From positions 434,001 through 498,000 of the forward strand of contig NZ_BAAAYO010000021.1 in assembly GCF_039536325.1 (NCBI RefSeq): 64,000 nucleotides of DNA, given 5' to 3'. Shown here one piece after another: positions 26,401-33,889 of the stretch (the stretch's first letter is position 1; every line of letters begins with the position of its first letter). The notes under the pieces were generated by a model, which did not search any database, was not told where the DNA came from, and worked only from the letters and a program-made list of their open reading frames with translations. Origin of the DNA: Paenibacillus_AB hodogayensis (GTDB lineage: Bacteria > Bacillota > Bacilli > Paenibacillales > NBRC-103111). The position numbers and the translations under genes were made by a program.

Positions 26401-26490
26401 GATACCGGAAACTTCTCCAAAGCATTCAGCAAATATTGGGGGGGACCGCCGGTCAGCTTCAAACAGGAACGGGACTATGGGGAGCGATAA
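23428..26490 (+). CDS. GH31-like glycosidase domain fused to an AraC DNA-binding domain
   Basis: A 1020-residue fusion. Residues ~20-240 form a GH31 N-terminal beta domain and ~245-590 the barrel (RWHPVRFPTSANDL, FVLDMIKP with the nucleophile-position Asp369). The region after it has LGDFLLVAVYTESVYLPEGD and YWTGKRYSG as in alpha-glucosidases and xylosidases. The acid/base motif WSGD is replaced: the segment reads FAASTTGTFYT, with Thr436 where Asp is expected. A helical linker leads to an AraC double helix-turn-helix (~911-1015; LSLNAMAEHFALHPVHISRL, AARCGFKDTGNFSKAFSKY). I infer a sugar-sensing regulator built on an inactive enzyme. ATG 23428 follows AAGGAGG. The divergent beta-helix gene and the LacI and binding-protein genes are likely targets. 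Confidence 0.88.
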   Translation: MGERKDFLLSLANGGWMRVQTVAPTIFRIRLNETGLFAEPALMRYQIVSAVLGLEEDIGVMPPATVAELRTEQAVLRMDGRDGQFRLFGADGDERVATSASPWSSEKSGFGVRFRLQGDEALYGLGNVAPERLQRRGLRVEMWAEKQLWASAPIPFLMSSCGWAVMVNTTWRHLFDIGASSENELRIEGATGELDLFLFVGGDYAELLNAYTDVAGKPSLLPIWMYGLNFCSRIGSSARDVLDDAIKFRRAGTPCDLIGLNADWMEKEKDYSTAKRWHPVRFPTSANDLLRQVSFIGILHKQGFKLSLTLDCDYDLTVLEERMAREHSEAEREARNDGYREGGELLREESWYDHLRKFVDDGVSAFVLDMIKPLHGDTGREWGNGMSSAELHNLYPVLLSKQMYLGFLKQTNRRPAIHIEKGYLGMQRFAASTTGTFYTAKHAIVAILNYGLSGHVHTSTNMHLISREGIHADFLLAWSRINSMDHFQHPDFLEHPLHELFQRYARLRYRLIPYLYSTAHEATRTGMPITRAMPLMYPRDRHCRELDGQYMLGDFLLVAVYTESVYLPEGDWFDYWTGKRYSGPCRVDCSVPPEAGGPLFVRAGAIIPMWPPMDYVGEQPVETITLDIYPGAHCSFLLYEDDGVTFDHLAGAASWTRMECASDQAATTVRLAKREGNYARMAVKRNYELIIRASVKPAAVRVGGERLPDLTARNKADLFRGWRYDRMAGAVRLHVTETEFDEAGVCIEIVYPPKSGRSAAARDGVKLRTTAPVDPFGGQTARAHGRGMGAAAGDGGCAASHDLEADDAFAAALDSGELRMAESALAVWWEAKMKQDSSATTAVWQLHVMKGCHLIVRQAEQSGWATADAFKSMEEEAYEMAQLQMSEQGYELLQRLLRRLVRHMEAHRPAAKHPVVRELMELAEREPERDLSLNAMAEHFALHPVHISRLFKKETGGNYYDYVISMRMMRAKKLLRDGHKVYDAAARCGFKDTGNFSKAFSKYWGGPPVSFKQERDYGER

Positions 26491-26563
26491 CCTCTCGCAT
26501 CAAATCACCGATCAAAAGGAGAATGCCAAGCGGTAACGCAGAGATTCGGATCATGTTCTGCAA

Positions 26564-26591
26564 TTTACTTAAACGTTATAGTTTTTATAAT
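26564..26591 (+). promoter_or_regulatory. Candidate promoter of the LacI regulator gene
   Basis: TTTACT (26564-26569) and TATAAT (26586-26591) are 16 bases apart. TAAACGTTATAG (26570-26581), with an AACGTT core, lies in the spacer and could be a LacI operator; TAAACGTTACAG recurs at 32867-32878. Confidence 0.45.
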
Positions 26592-26680
26592 GAATTTACG
26601 TTTATAAAATTAAGTTATTGAGTTTTGATTTAACGTGTGCTATCCTTGGCTTAAAATACAAGGATGAAGGAAGAGATCGC

Positions 26681-27658
26681 TTGGTTACGATCAAAGATAT
26701 CGCCAAAGCTGCCGGAGTCACATATGTAACCGTATCCAGAGCGCTGAACGACGAGCCGGGGGTTGGCGAGAAAACGCGGCAAAAAATTAAAGAGCTCGCG
26801 GAGGAAATGAACTACGTCCCGAGCCTTGCGGCCAAGAAGCTCGTTCAGCGTCAGCCGGATACGGTAGGTCTTATTTGGCCGCGAATCAAAGGAATGTTTT
26901 TTTTCGATCTCAGCTTCGAGCTGCAGGAGGAAGCGGCCCGCCGCGGCTTGAAGGTCATATTGTCGATGGCGAGACCGGAAGAAGCGCTGCGGACGTTCAA
27001 CCAATACTTTGTCGATTACATCATTTTTTGGCGGCCGGGTTGGAACCCGACTCTCGAGTTTTTGCAGGAGAAGGAACGGTTTCGCGGAGAGATGCTGCTG
27101 CTGGGCGGCTGGAGAACGGATAAAACCCACAGCATTACGATCGACCGGGTCGGCGCATTTCGCGATGCGGTCCGCCATCTGGCCGATCTCGGTCATAAGC
27201 GGATTGCATTTGTCGGTATCGATATACCCGACCTCGACAAGTACCACGGCTATATACAATGCATGGCGGAGCTGAAGCTGGATTACAATCCCGATCATAC
27301 GGTGACCACGGGCGATCCCGATTGGAAATCGAAGCTGGGCAATATGATGCGCAGCGATAACCGGCCGACTGGCATCGTCGTCGATTGCCACGGGACGCTT
27401 CATCAAATATCCGGGGAACTGCGCAAGCTGGATATCCGGATTCCCGACGATTTATCGATGGTCGTCTACGACGATACGCAGCTGCAATTTTTCGACGTTC
27501 CGCTTACGACGGTCGGCCCTTCCATTACCGAGCTTGCGACAAGATCGTTCGATATATTGACGGGAACGGGCCCGGCGGCCGGGCCGCGCTGGGTAGAAGA
27601 AGAGATCAAGTCGAGGCTTACTCCGAGAAACTCGACTATCCCATACAGAGGCCTGTAG
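26681..27658 (+). CDS. LacI family transcriptional regulator
   Basis: A 325-residue regulator. The N-terminal helix-turn-helix VTIKDIAKAAGVTYVTVSRA begins at residue 2, with hinge sequence (YVPSLAAKKL) near 45. A periplasmic-binding-protein-like sensor domain follows, containing HLADLGHKRIAFVG and PTGIVVDCHG. TTG 26681 is chosen because GAAGGAAGAG lies just before it and the protein then begins exactly at the HTH; the longer frame from 26618 adds residues unlike the family. It lies between the GH31-AraC gene and a sugar-binding lipoprotein gene and probably responds to a sugar. Confidence 0.9.
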   Translation: MVTIKDIAKAAGVTYVTVSRALNDEPGVGEKTRQKIKELAEEMNYVPSLAAKKLVQRQPDTVGLIWPRIKGMFFFDLSFELQEEAARRGLKVILSMARPEEALRTFNQYFVDYIIFWRPGWNPTLEFLQEKERFRGEMLLLGGWRTDKTHSITIDRVGAFRDAVRHLADLGHKRIAFVGIDIPDLDKYHGYIQCMAELKLDYNPDHTVTTGDPDWKSKLGNMMRSDNRPTGIVVDCHGTLHQISGELRKLDIRIPDDLSMVVYDDTQLQFFDVPLTTVGPSITELATRSFDILTGTGPAAGPRWVEEEIKSRLTPRNSTIPYRGL

Positions 27659-27760
27659 AGCCTTAGCTTTTGCGCATCTAGTAATCGGTTACTGTCGGCA
27701 ATAAAGAAATGCCAATACGAATTTGAAACAGTACTTACAAAATCAGGGAGGGTATCTTCA

Positions 27761-29107
27761 ATGAAGAAAAGCTTGCATATGATCGTCATGCTCACGATGA
27801 CGGCCGCACTGCTCGGAGCTTGCTCCGGCGGCGCCGGCACAAATGACGGCAAGGAAAGCGAAGGTCAGGGCGCGGAGAAGCCGGTGAAGGACATTACGAA
27901 GGAGCCGGCGGAAATTATTTTTTATTCGAACAATGGCGATCCGACGGAAAGCTTCGATTACCGGTTCGGCGATTCCATCCGCAAGAAGTTCCCGAATTAT
28001 ACGATCAAGTACATCATGAAGGGGCAAGGGACGAATTTGCCGGAGCTGCTTGCATCCGGTACGCGTTTCGATATTTTTTTCCAAACGATCGGCAATTTTG
28101 AAAGTTCCGCGTTCGACAACGGCATCGAGTACGATATGTCGGGCCTTATCGCCAGCAGCAAGCTCGATTTGAACCGGTTCGAGCCGTCGATCATCGAGGC
28201 CATTAAGCAAACGTCGGGCGGCAAAATGTTCGCCTTGCCGATCTCGAACACGAACTTGATTCTGTACTACAACAAGTCGTTGTTCGACAAGTTCGGAGCC
28301 GCCTATCCGAAGGACGGCATGACGTGGGAGCAAGTGACGGAGCTGTCCAAGAAGCTGAGCCGCAACGAAGGCGGGACGCAGTATTACGGTTTGACCCAAT
28401 CGTCGACACATTCGGTGAGAATGAGGCAGTTATCGATTCCGCTGGCGGATTTGAAAACGGATACACCAAGCATCAACACCGATGACAGATGGAAAACGTT
28501 TTTCCAAACCGTCTTTATTAACCCCACTCAAGAGGCTAGCGTGAAGGAAGCGATCTCCAAGGAAAACAAGGTGCCGTCGGCGGCGGAATTCGCCAAAACG
28601 AAAAATGTCGCGATGTTCAACTATGTCTCCACCCTTATGACCGTCTGGGAAAAAGAGTTCAAGGAGCTCGATTGGGACATGGTGTCCATGCCGACCTTCC
28701 AAGATATGCCTGGCATCGGCTCGCAGTCGTATCCGGCTTACTTCGGCATTACGAAGATGGCGCAAAACAAAGAAGCGGCTATGGAAGTGTTGAAATATAT
28801 GGTGTCGGACGAATTCCAGACCGAGCTTGCCCGCAAAGGCATTATGCCCGTACTCAAAAACGAAGCGATCCAGAAGGAGATGGGCAAGGATTCGCCGTTC
28901 AAGGACAAAAACTGGGGGGCCGTCTTCTACAACAAGTTCGCGCCGATCCCTCCGCTCGTTGCATACGAAGCGCAGCTTGCCGGCGTGTATCAAGCATACG
29001 GCACGAAGGCGCAAATCGGCACGGTCGATCTGAACACCGCGATGAGACAAGCGGAAGAGGACGCGAAGAAACAGATTGCCGACTTCAAGCAGAAGCAGGG
29101 CAAGTAA
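27761..29107 (+). CDS. Extracellular solute-binding lipoprotein, family 1 (sugar ABC), orphan
   Basis: A 448-residue lipoprotein with lipobox LLGAC (Cys21), an acidic linker and the type 1 sugar-binding fold. It opens AEIIFYSNNGDP, continues with ASGTRFDIFF and GGKMFALPISNTNLILYYNK, and ends with a helix-rich segment (VDLNTAMRQAEEDAKK). It would capture an oligosaccharide at the cell surface. It follows the LacI gene by about 100 bases with a GGGAGGG site, but a terminator follows and no permease genes are nearby, so the membrane partner must be elsewhere. A paralogue of similar size lies at 60631-61926. Confidence 0.9.
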   Translation: MKKSLHMIVMLTMTAALLGACSGGAGTNDGKESEGQGAEKPVKDITKEPAEIIFYSNNGDPTESFDYRFGDSIRKKFPNYTIKYIMKGQGTNLPELLASGTRFDIFFQTIGNFESSAFDNGIEYDMSGLIASSKLDLNRFEPSIIEAIKQTSGGKMFALPISNTNLILYYNKSLFDKFGAAYPKDGMTWEQVTELSKKLSRNEGGTQYYGLTQSSTHSVRMRQLSIPLADLKTDTPSINTDDRWKTFFQTVFINPTQEASVKEAISKENKVPSAAEFAKTKNVAMFNYVSTLMTVWEKEFKELDWDMVSMPTFQDMPGIGSQSYPAYFGITKMAQNKEAAMEVLKYMVSDEFQTELARKGIMPVLKNEAIQKEMGKDSPFKDKNWGAVFYNKFAPIPPLVAYEAQLAGVYQAYGTKAQIGTVDLNTAMRQAEEDAKKQIADFKQKQGK

Positions 29108-29141
29108 GCGAATCGGTATGAACGTCGTGCAAAAAGAAAAC

Positions 29142-29180
29142 AAGCCCGTGCATCGGAGTCGATCGCGCGGGCTTCGTTTT
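29142..29180 (+). terminator. Rho-independent terminator after the binding-protein gene
   Basis: AAGCCCGTGC (29142-29151) pairs with GCGCGGGCTT (29165-29174) with one G-U pair, followed by CGTTTT. It also faces the convergent DUF2812 gene. Confidence 0.75.
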
Positions 29181-29182
29181 CA

Positions 29183-30391
29183 TCACAAACCGTACTTATA
29201 ACGCTTGCTTAGTCGCCTGTAATACAGCCAAGTTCGGATTGAGAATGCACCAAAATTTAGAATCAATAGTACAAACAAAGTCATGTTTATAATCTGCAAT
29301 TTATCCAGAGTGTGATTGGACATCAGGTGAATATTTGACCCTATGTTTAAAATATAAAAAATGACCAGTGGAAGAAACATACAAGAATAGGTAATGGCTA
29401 TGCGCCTAGCATGTTTTAATTGATCTGATTTATCACTGTAGATTTGTGGCTGTTCCTCGCCCATTGAATATTCACGGCTCCATAGGGTCCATTTTTGAAT
29501 AGATGAATTGGAAGTAAAAGCACTCTTCCAGCCGGCATCTCTGTGAATGTAGAAGTAGCCTTCATCAGCAATATTTTGATAATCGGCACAATAACTTACT
29601 TTACGAGGATTTCCCGTTGTAAAATAAAAAACGGTTCCTGTTTTACCAACACGATAAAGATTAAGCCCCTGTTCTTCCATTGCTTCGAGCCACTTTTCAA
29701 GCTTATCCGGAGCATACATCCATCCAAGTCTTCTCTTCACAATGAGTTGACCTGAACGTCTTAACCGCTTCTCTTCATCCTTGCTTAGCCTTCTTTCAAC
29801 TTGCCCCTTCCCCTGCAGTTCCTTCCGTTGTCTGTTTTCTCCGATCAATGTATTGTTGGTCTGATTAATTTTAATAACAGAATAAAGTGCAAGTACCCAT
29901 AGGGCAATTCCCATTCCTATTGAAAAGTAGGTTAAGAGCCAAAGAGGACTTTCGACAAAATGACCAGGTATATCTTGGAAAAATAATACCGAACCGAGGA
30001 TAAGATTAAATGCAGCAATGACCGTTAAATAAAGTAAAACACTCGCGAAAATGTACAGCATCGTCCTATTATGTTTGACTATACTCTCGCGTACCGGGAA
30101 GGTCTTGATTTGATCCAGAGGTTGTTCATTCGCCGTTACATACCAGTTTCCACACTGCAAAACCATCACCCATCTATCATCTAATAAAACTCTAGACAGC
30201 GGATTGGTTTTCATTTTATTGAACCCGATCCGGTACGTTCTTTTTGTTGGCTCGCCTTGCTGAAAGAAAAAATGCCGTGTTCCTCGATTTATTTTTACGA
30301 CTTCATGACCTTTTTCTGCCATAGAGGAGAGCCACTCTTCGGTTTTCTGCACATCGTAGCTCCAGAATGGCCTAAATACTTTTGTAATCAT
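29183..30391 (-). CDS. DUF2812 domain membrane protein
   Basis: A 402-residue protein with two similar halves. Each half has a soluble DUF2812-like part (VFRPFWSYDVQKTEEWLSSM; LGWMYAPDKLEKWLEAMEE) and then two hydrophobic segments (near 110-170 and 320-380). The two-fold pattern suggests internal duplication. Function is unknown in the family; these genes commonly sit directly behind a PadR regulator, as here. ATG 30391 has GGGGAGGG before it and overlaps the padR coding region by 20 bases, so translation is probably coupled. Codons here are more AT-rich than in the flanking clusters. Confidence 0.85.
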   Translation of the reverse strand: MITKVFRPFWSYDVQKTEEWLSSMAEKGHEVVKINRGTRHFFFQQGEPTKRTYRIGFNKMKTNPLSRVLLDDRWVMVLQCGNWYVTANEQPLDQIKTFPVRESIVKHNRTMLYIFASVLLYLTVIAAFNLILGSVLFFQDIPGHFVESPLWLLTYFSIGMGIALWVLALYSVIKINQTNNTLIGENRQRKELQGKGQVERRLSKDEEKRLRRSGQLIVKRRLGWMYAPDKLEKWLEAMEEQGLNLYRVGKTGTVFYFTTGNPRKVSYCADYQNIADEGYFYIHRDAGWKSAFTSNSSIQKWTLWSREYSMGEEQPQIYSDKSDQLKHARRIAITYSCMFLPLVIFYILNIGSNIHLMSNHTLDKLQIINMTLFVLLILNFGAFSIRTWLYYRRLSKRYKYGL

Positions 30392-30725
30392 GAAAACCCT
30401 CCCCGTATTTCAATGCATTGTGGTACAGCTCTTTAAGTCTATCGATCTCAGCAGTGATTAATTTATGTCCAATCTCAGTCACTTCGTATACCGTTTTTCG
30501 TTCCTCGTCGGCAAATACGGTTATAACCCCGTCTTTTTGCATTTTTGTTAAAGTTCCGTATACGGTGCCTGAGCCTAATCGAATTCGCATATCGGTCATT
30601 TCTTCCACGTGTTTAACAATTCCATATCCGTGACACGGTTGAACTAAAGAAAGGAGAATGTAAAACGCCGTTTCTGTCATGGGTACATACTTTTTTAGCA
30701 CCTTTTCAGTGTCCAGAATAGCCAC
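30372..30725 (-). CDS. PadR family transcriptional regulator
   Basis: A repressor of about 117 residues with the PadR winged helix: VPMTETAFYILLSLVQPCHG, GYGIVKHVEEMT, RLGSGTVYGTLTKMQKDGVI, and the wing ERKTVYEVTEIGHKL, followed by a short dimerisation helix. The start is unclear: GTG at 30725 (VAILDTEKVLK) and CTG at 30716 (LDTEKVLK, better spaced from GGGGGTGG) are both possible. The long upstream frame to 30938 runs through the promoter and is not used. A palindromic operator overlaps its promoter, so it probably represses itself and the DUF2812 gene. Confidence 0.85.
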   Translation of the reverse strand: MAILDTEKVLKKYVPMTETAFYILLSLVQPCHGYGIVKHVEEMTDMRIRLGSGTVYGTLTKMQKDGVITVFADEERKTVYEVTEIGHKLITAEIDRLKELYHNALKYGEGFHDYKSI

Positions 30726-30780
30726 CCCCCGTGTCTTTGTACCCGTTTGACTATGTCGCAGGTAAATACGTCGTGCTTCG

Positions 30781-30809
30781 ACTATATCACGACGTGACAT
30801 AGTATTCAA
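30781..30809 (-). promoter_or_regulatory. padR promoter with operator in the spacer
   Basis: On the minus strand TTGAAT (complement of 30804-30809) and TATAGT (complement of 30781-30786) are exactly 17 bases apart. Between and overlapping them is a 23-base imperfect palindrome, ACTAT and ATAGT arms around the core TCACGACGTGA, at 30781-30803. The TCACG/CGTGA form matches PadR-type operators, so autoregulation is strongly suggested. Confidence 0.7.
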
Positions 30810-30959
30810 CAATAAAATACAAAAAGCAGCGAGATGTCCATGCTGGGAATCCACGGCTTGCGGCATGCGACTCATGATCCGCGTTAGTTGAACGATGGTG
30901 GGAAGTTGAGTCAGAATGCGCGGCTGCACTCCTGGCATATATAAATCAGTTGTTGTAAA

Positions 30960-31120
30960 ATGATAGATCGTCGAAAAGGAGGGATGCTCGTGTCTGCCAG
31001 AAAAGCCGCCTTACAAACTGTAAGGACAGTGTCAGCAGCCGACCTCGCATGTAGTGAAACCGATTTCCTTGTAGACAAGGTCACAGTAAAAAAAGCGGAA
31101 GTAAGAGCGGGGCATCCAAT
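30960..31120 (+). pseudogene. Short coding remnant, possibly of a GNAT-like protein
   Basis: An open frame starting near 30960 reads ADLACSETDFLVDKVTVKKA, which resembles the N-terminal part of small GNAT-like acyltransferases. No continuation follows; the next segment belongs to a different gene remnant. Identification is weak. Confidence 0.25.
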
Positions 31121-31129
31121 TATCCGACA

Positions 31130-31320
31130 GGAAGCATCGCGCCCGGCGGGAAAGTCGTTCAGCTCATGCGAAGCTGTCCGAACCTATACTGCGATTTGTC
31201 CGCAGGATCGGGGCTTAACGCTTTGAAACGCGACCCCTTGTTCGCCGCGCAGTTTTTGCTTGAGTTCCAGGATCGTTGCGTATACGGTCGGGATCAGTTC
31301 GACAATGAGCGGCTTTTTAT
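31130..31320 (+). pseudogene. C-terminal fragment of an amidohydrolase family 2 gene
   Basis: The frame through ATG 31166 reads GGKVVQLMRSCPNLYCDLS, then AGSGLNALKRDPLFAAQFL and EFQDRCVYGRDQFDNE. This is the last third of a family 2 amidohydrolase, like DLSDFTAHNAIARDPEYG in the intact gene at 20267. The start, the HxH motif and the very end are missing, so it is a decayed gene. Confidence 0.65.
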
Positions 31321-31477
31321 TTTTGTGGAATCAAGCTGGTACATAGGAGCGAGTCCTCGTTGCATTAATCCCGGATCTCGTTTCATTTTCAGTCGGGAGT
31401 TGAATATTCGCCTTCGCCGTAATAAGCTGGTAGCAAGCGGACAAACGTTTCATGCTTATCGAAAGTGAGGATTGCGG

Positions 31478-32233
31478 ATGGATTGCGAGTCTGTGGAAGC
31501 GAAGCAGGCGATCGACATTTGCCTGCTAGCCGGCAAAATGATATTACAAAGCGGGGGAGAAACGGTTCGCGTCGAAGATACGATGATGCGCCTGACGTCG
31601 GCGCTCGGCTATCCGAACGCGCACAGCTTCGTGACGCCGACGGTGATATTGTTCTCGATCGACGGTCATGAGCCGAATACGCGCATTTTCCGGATTTCGG
31701 AGCGTTCAACCGACTTGCGCAAGCTGGCCGAGGTCAACGACATTTCGCGGAAAATCGTCGAAGGCGGGGTACGGCCGGAGGAAGCGTACGAACGGCTGAA
31801 GCGACTGGATGAAGAGAAGCGGTCTTATCCCTTAGCGCTGCAGGCGGCCGCCGCGGCGCTCGTCAGCGGCTGCTTCCTGATCATGTTTCGTGGCGGTTGG
31901 CCCGACTTCATCCCGGCTGTGCTTGCCGGGGCAGCGGGCTATGTCGCCTTCGTATGGATTCACCGTTTCGTGGCGGTCAAGTTTTTCGCCGAATTTTTGG
32001 CGGCCTTTGTACTCGGGGCCATTTCCCGCCTATTTGTCTATTACGGACTCGGGCACGATTTGGACAAGATCATTATTGGCTCGGTCATGCCGCTCGTTCC
32101 CGGTGTTCTGATCACGAACGCCGTGCGGGACTTGATGGCCGGCCATCTGCTATCGGGCACGTCCAAGGGAGCGGAGGCGTTTCTCACCGCATTTGCGATC
32201 GGAGCGGGTATTGCGCTCGTATTATCCATTTGA
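31478..32233 (+). CDS. Threonine/serine exporter, ThrE N-terminal (YjjP-like) subunit
   Basis: A 251-residue membrane protein. A cytoplasmic N-terminal part (DICLLAGKMILQSGGETVRVEDTM) typical of ThrE/YjjP is followed by about five hydrophobic segments and the motif LVPGVLITNAVRDLMAGHLLSG. ATG 31478 follows GTGAGG by 8 bases. In many Firmicutes the two halves of ThrE are separate genes; the C-terminal half follows after 31 bases. Together they would export threonine, serine or small peptides. Confidence 0.9.
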   Translation: MDCESVEAKQAIDICLLAGKMILQSGGETVRVEDTMMRLTSALGYPNAHSFVTPTVILFSIDGHEPNTRIFRISERSTDLRKLAEVNDISRKIVEGGVRPEEAYERLKRLDEEKRSYPLALQAAAAALVSGCFLIMFRGGWPDFIPAVLAGAAGYVAFVWIHRFVAVKFFAEFLAAFVLGAISRLFVYYGLGHDLDKIIIGSVMPLVPGVLITNAVRDLMAGHLLSGTSKGAEAFLTAFAIGAGIALVLSI

Positions 32234-32264
32234 CCGCATTTTGCGGTAGATAAGGAGGACGGCC

Positions 32265-32696
32265 TTGGGTATCGATCAATGGGTCACAAGCTTCATTGCT
32301 TCGGCGGGATTCGGAATCCTGTTTAACGTTCCCGCCAAACGCCTGGCGCATTGCGGATTTGTCGGCATGCTCGGCTGGATGCTGTATGTGCTGTGCGGTC
32401 AGGCCGGGCTTAATGCGATTGGGGCAAGTCTGGCGGCGGCATTTGCGGTCGCCGTCTCGAGCCAGTTGCTGGCGAAGCTGTACAAAATGCCGGTCATCGG
32501 TTTCAGCGCGGCTGGCATCATTCCTCTCGTGCCGGGCGGCACCGCCTACGACGCGATGCGCAACGTCGTGGAAAACCATTACGACACGGCGCTTCAGCTT
32601 GCGTCGGAAGCGCTGCTTATCTCCGGCGCAATCGCGCTCGGGCTAGTCTTTTCCGAGGTGCTTAATCCGTTTGCGCGGCGCAGGCTCAAACTGTAG
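32265..32696 (+). CDS. Threonine/serine exporter, C-terminal (YjjB-like) subunit
   Basis: A 143-residue membrane protein with four hydrophobic segments and the YjjB signature IIPLVPGGTAYDAMRNVVE near residue 85. It mirrors LVPGVLITNAVRDLM of the first subunit and shows the shared origin of the two halves. The start is TTG 32265 with AAGGAGGAC just upstream. A terminator follows at 32728. Confidence 0.9.
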   Translation: MGIDQWVTSFIASAGFGILFNVPAKRLAHCGFVGMLGWMLYVLCGQAGLNAIGASLAAAFAVAVSSQLLAKLYKMPVIGFSAAGIIPLVPGGTAYDAMRNVVENHYDTALQLASEALLISGAIALGLVFSEVLNPFARRRLKL

Positions 32697-32727
32697 GGGG
32701 ACTCCAAATAGGCAGAGAATGACACAT

Positions 32728-32766
32728 AGAGCGAGCGGAGAGATTTTCTCTTGTTCGCTCTTTTTG
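32728..32766 (+). terminator. Rho-independent terminator after the ThrE pair
   Basis: AGAGCGA (32728-32734) pairs with TCGCTCT across an inner GAGA/TCTC pair and is followed by a T run. Confidence 0.75.
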
Positions 32767-32848
32767 TTTTTTGGTTTTGTGCCTTTGCCTTTATACCTTG
32801 AACAAAAATACAACTTTTTTGTACGGGTTAGCGAAGTATTGCGATGTC

Positions 32849-32878
32849 CGCCATGCTATAACTAACTAAACGTTACAG
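32849..32878 (+). promoter_or_regulatory. Candidate promoter/operator of the aldo/keto reductase operon
   Basis: An extended -10, TGCTATAAC, lies in CGCCATGCTATAA (32849-32861), identical to the -10 region of the GH31-AraC gene. TAAACGTTACAG follows at 32867-32878 and matches the possible LacI site upstream of 26681 at 11 of 12 bases. No good -35 was found. Confidence 0.4.
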
Positions 32879-32893
32879 TAGGGGGGATAACCG

Positions 32894-33889
32894 TTGCAGC
32901 TTTCCACGTTCGCACGATCCGATGAAAACATAAGCAGGCTCGGCTTTGGTGCTATGGGTTTGGACGGCATTTTCGGCAAACAAGATGACGATGCCATGAT
33001 CCGTTCCATTTTGTATAGCTTGGAGAATGGTGTGAATTTTATTGACACTGCCCGAGTATACGGACGATCGGAAGAAATTATCGGTAAAGCCTTGAAGGAA
33101 TGGAAGGGGGAACGGCCGTTTATCGCTACCAAAGCCGCCGCCTCCGCGACTCCTCATTCGCTTCCGGGAGCAGGCTTTCATTTTCCGGCTCCGGTCGATA
33201 CGGCCTATCCGCAAGGTTCGATTCGGGCCAGCGTAGAGAAGTCGCTTCAGCAAATGGACATTGACGCCATCGACCTCATTCAACTGCATATTTATTGGCC
33301 GCAGTGGGACTCGTCCGACTATTGGATGGAGGAGCTGCTTCGGCTGAAGGAAGAAGGGAAAGTTCGATACATCGGCGTCTCCCTTCCGGATCACCGGCAC
33401 GATCATGCGATTCCGCTAGTGAGAGCGGGTGTTATCGATTCCGTTCAGACAGTCATTAATATTTTCGATTCCGTGGCATTGGATTGTTTGGTTCCGATCT
33501 GTCACGAACATCAAGTAGCGGTCATTGCAAGAGTGATTTTAGACGAAGGCGGATTGACCGGTTTTTTGAAGGAAGATACCGTGTTCCCGAGTACCGATTA
33601 CCGGTATAACTACTTTGATTGCTTACCGAGACATGTCTATCTGGAGAAGGTTGAACGGCTTCGTCGGTATATCCCGCAATATGCAGAAACCTTGACGGAA
33701 CTGGCCATTAAATTCGTGCTTCATCATCCCGGCGTAACGGTTGCCATTTCTTCCATGCAGGTAAAAGAATATGCCGCGCAGAACATTGAAGCAAGCCGTA
33801 AAGCTCCTCTGCCTGACGATATTTTCGAAACGATGAAGATTCGAGAGCGTTGGATTCGTCACTTCTACCATGCGAGGAGACACTTATGA
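32894..33889 (+). CDS. Aldo/keto reductase
   Basis: A 331-residue NAD(P)H-dependent oxidoreductase barrel. The catalytic tetrad is visible: Asp and Tyr in FIDTARVYG, Lys in FIATKAA, His in LIQLHIYWPQ. The N-terminus (SRLGFGAMGLDGIFG) and the helix EGKVRYIGVSLPD are typical of the Tas/YhdN-like group. Expected activity is reduction of a sugar aldehyde or oxidation of a sugar alcohol. TTG 32894 is taken as start because AGGGGGGATAACCG precedes it. The creatininase-like gene overlaps its stop by ATGA, so the two products probably act on the same metabolite. Confidence 0.88.
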   Translation: MQLSTFARSDENISRLGFGAMGLDGIFGKQDDDAMIRSILYSLENGVNFIDTARVYGRSEEIIGKALKEWKGERPFIATKAAASATPHSLPGAGFHFPAPVDTAYPQGSIRASVEKSLQQMDIDAIDLIQLHIYWPQWDSSDYWMEELLRLKEEGKVRYIGVSLPDHRHDHAIPLVRAGVIDSVQTVINIFDSVALDCLVPICHEHQVAVIARVILDEGGLTGFLKEDTVFPSTDYRYNYFDCLPRHVYLEKVERLRRYIPQYAETLTELAIKFVLHHPGVTVAISSMQVKEYAAQNIEASRKAPLPDDIFETMKIRERWIRHFYHARRHL

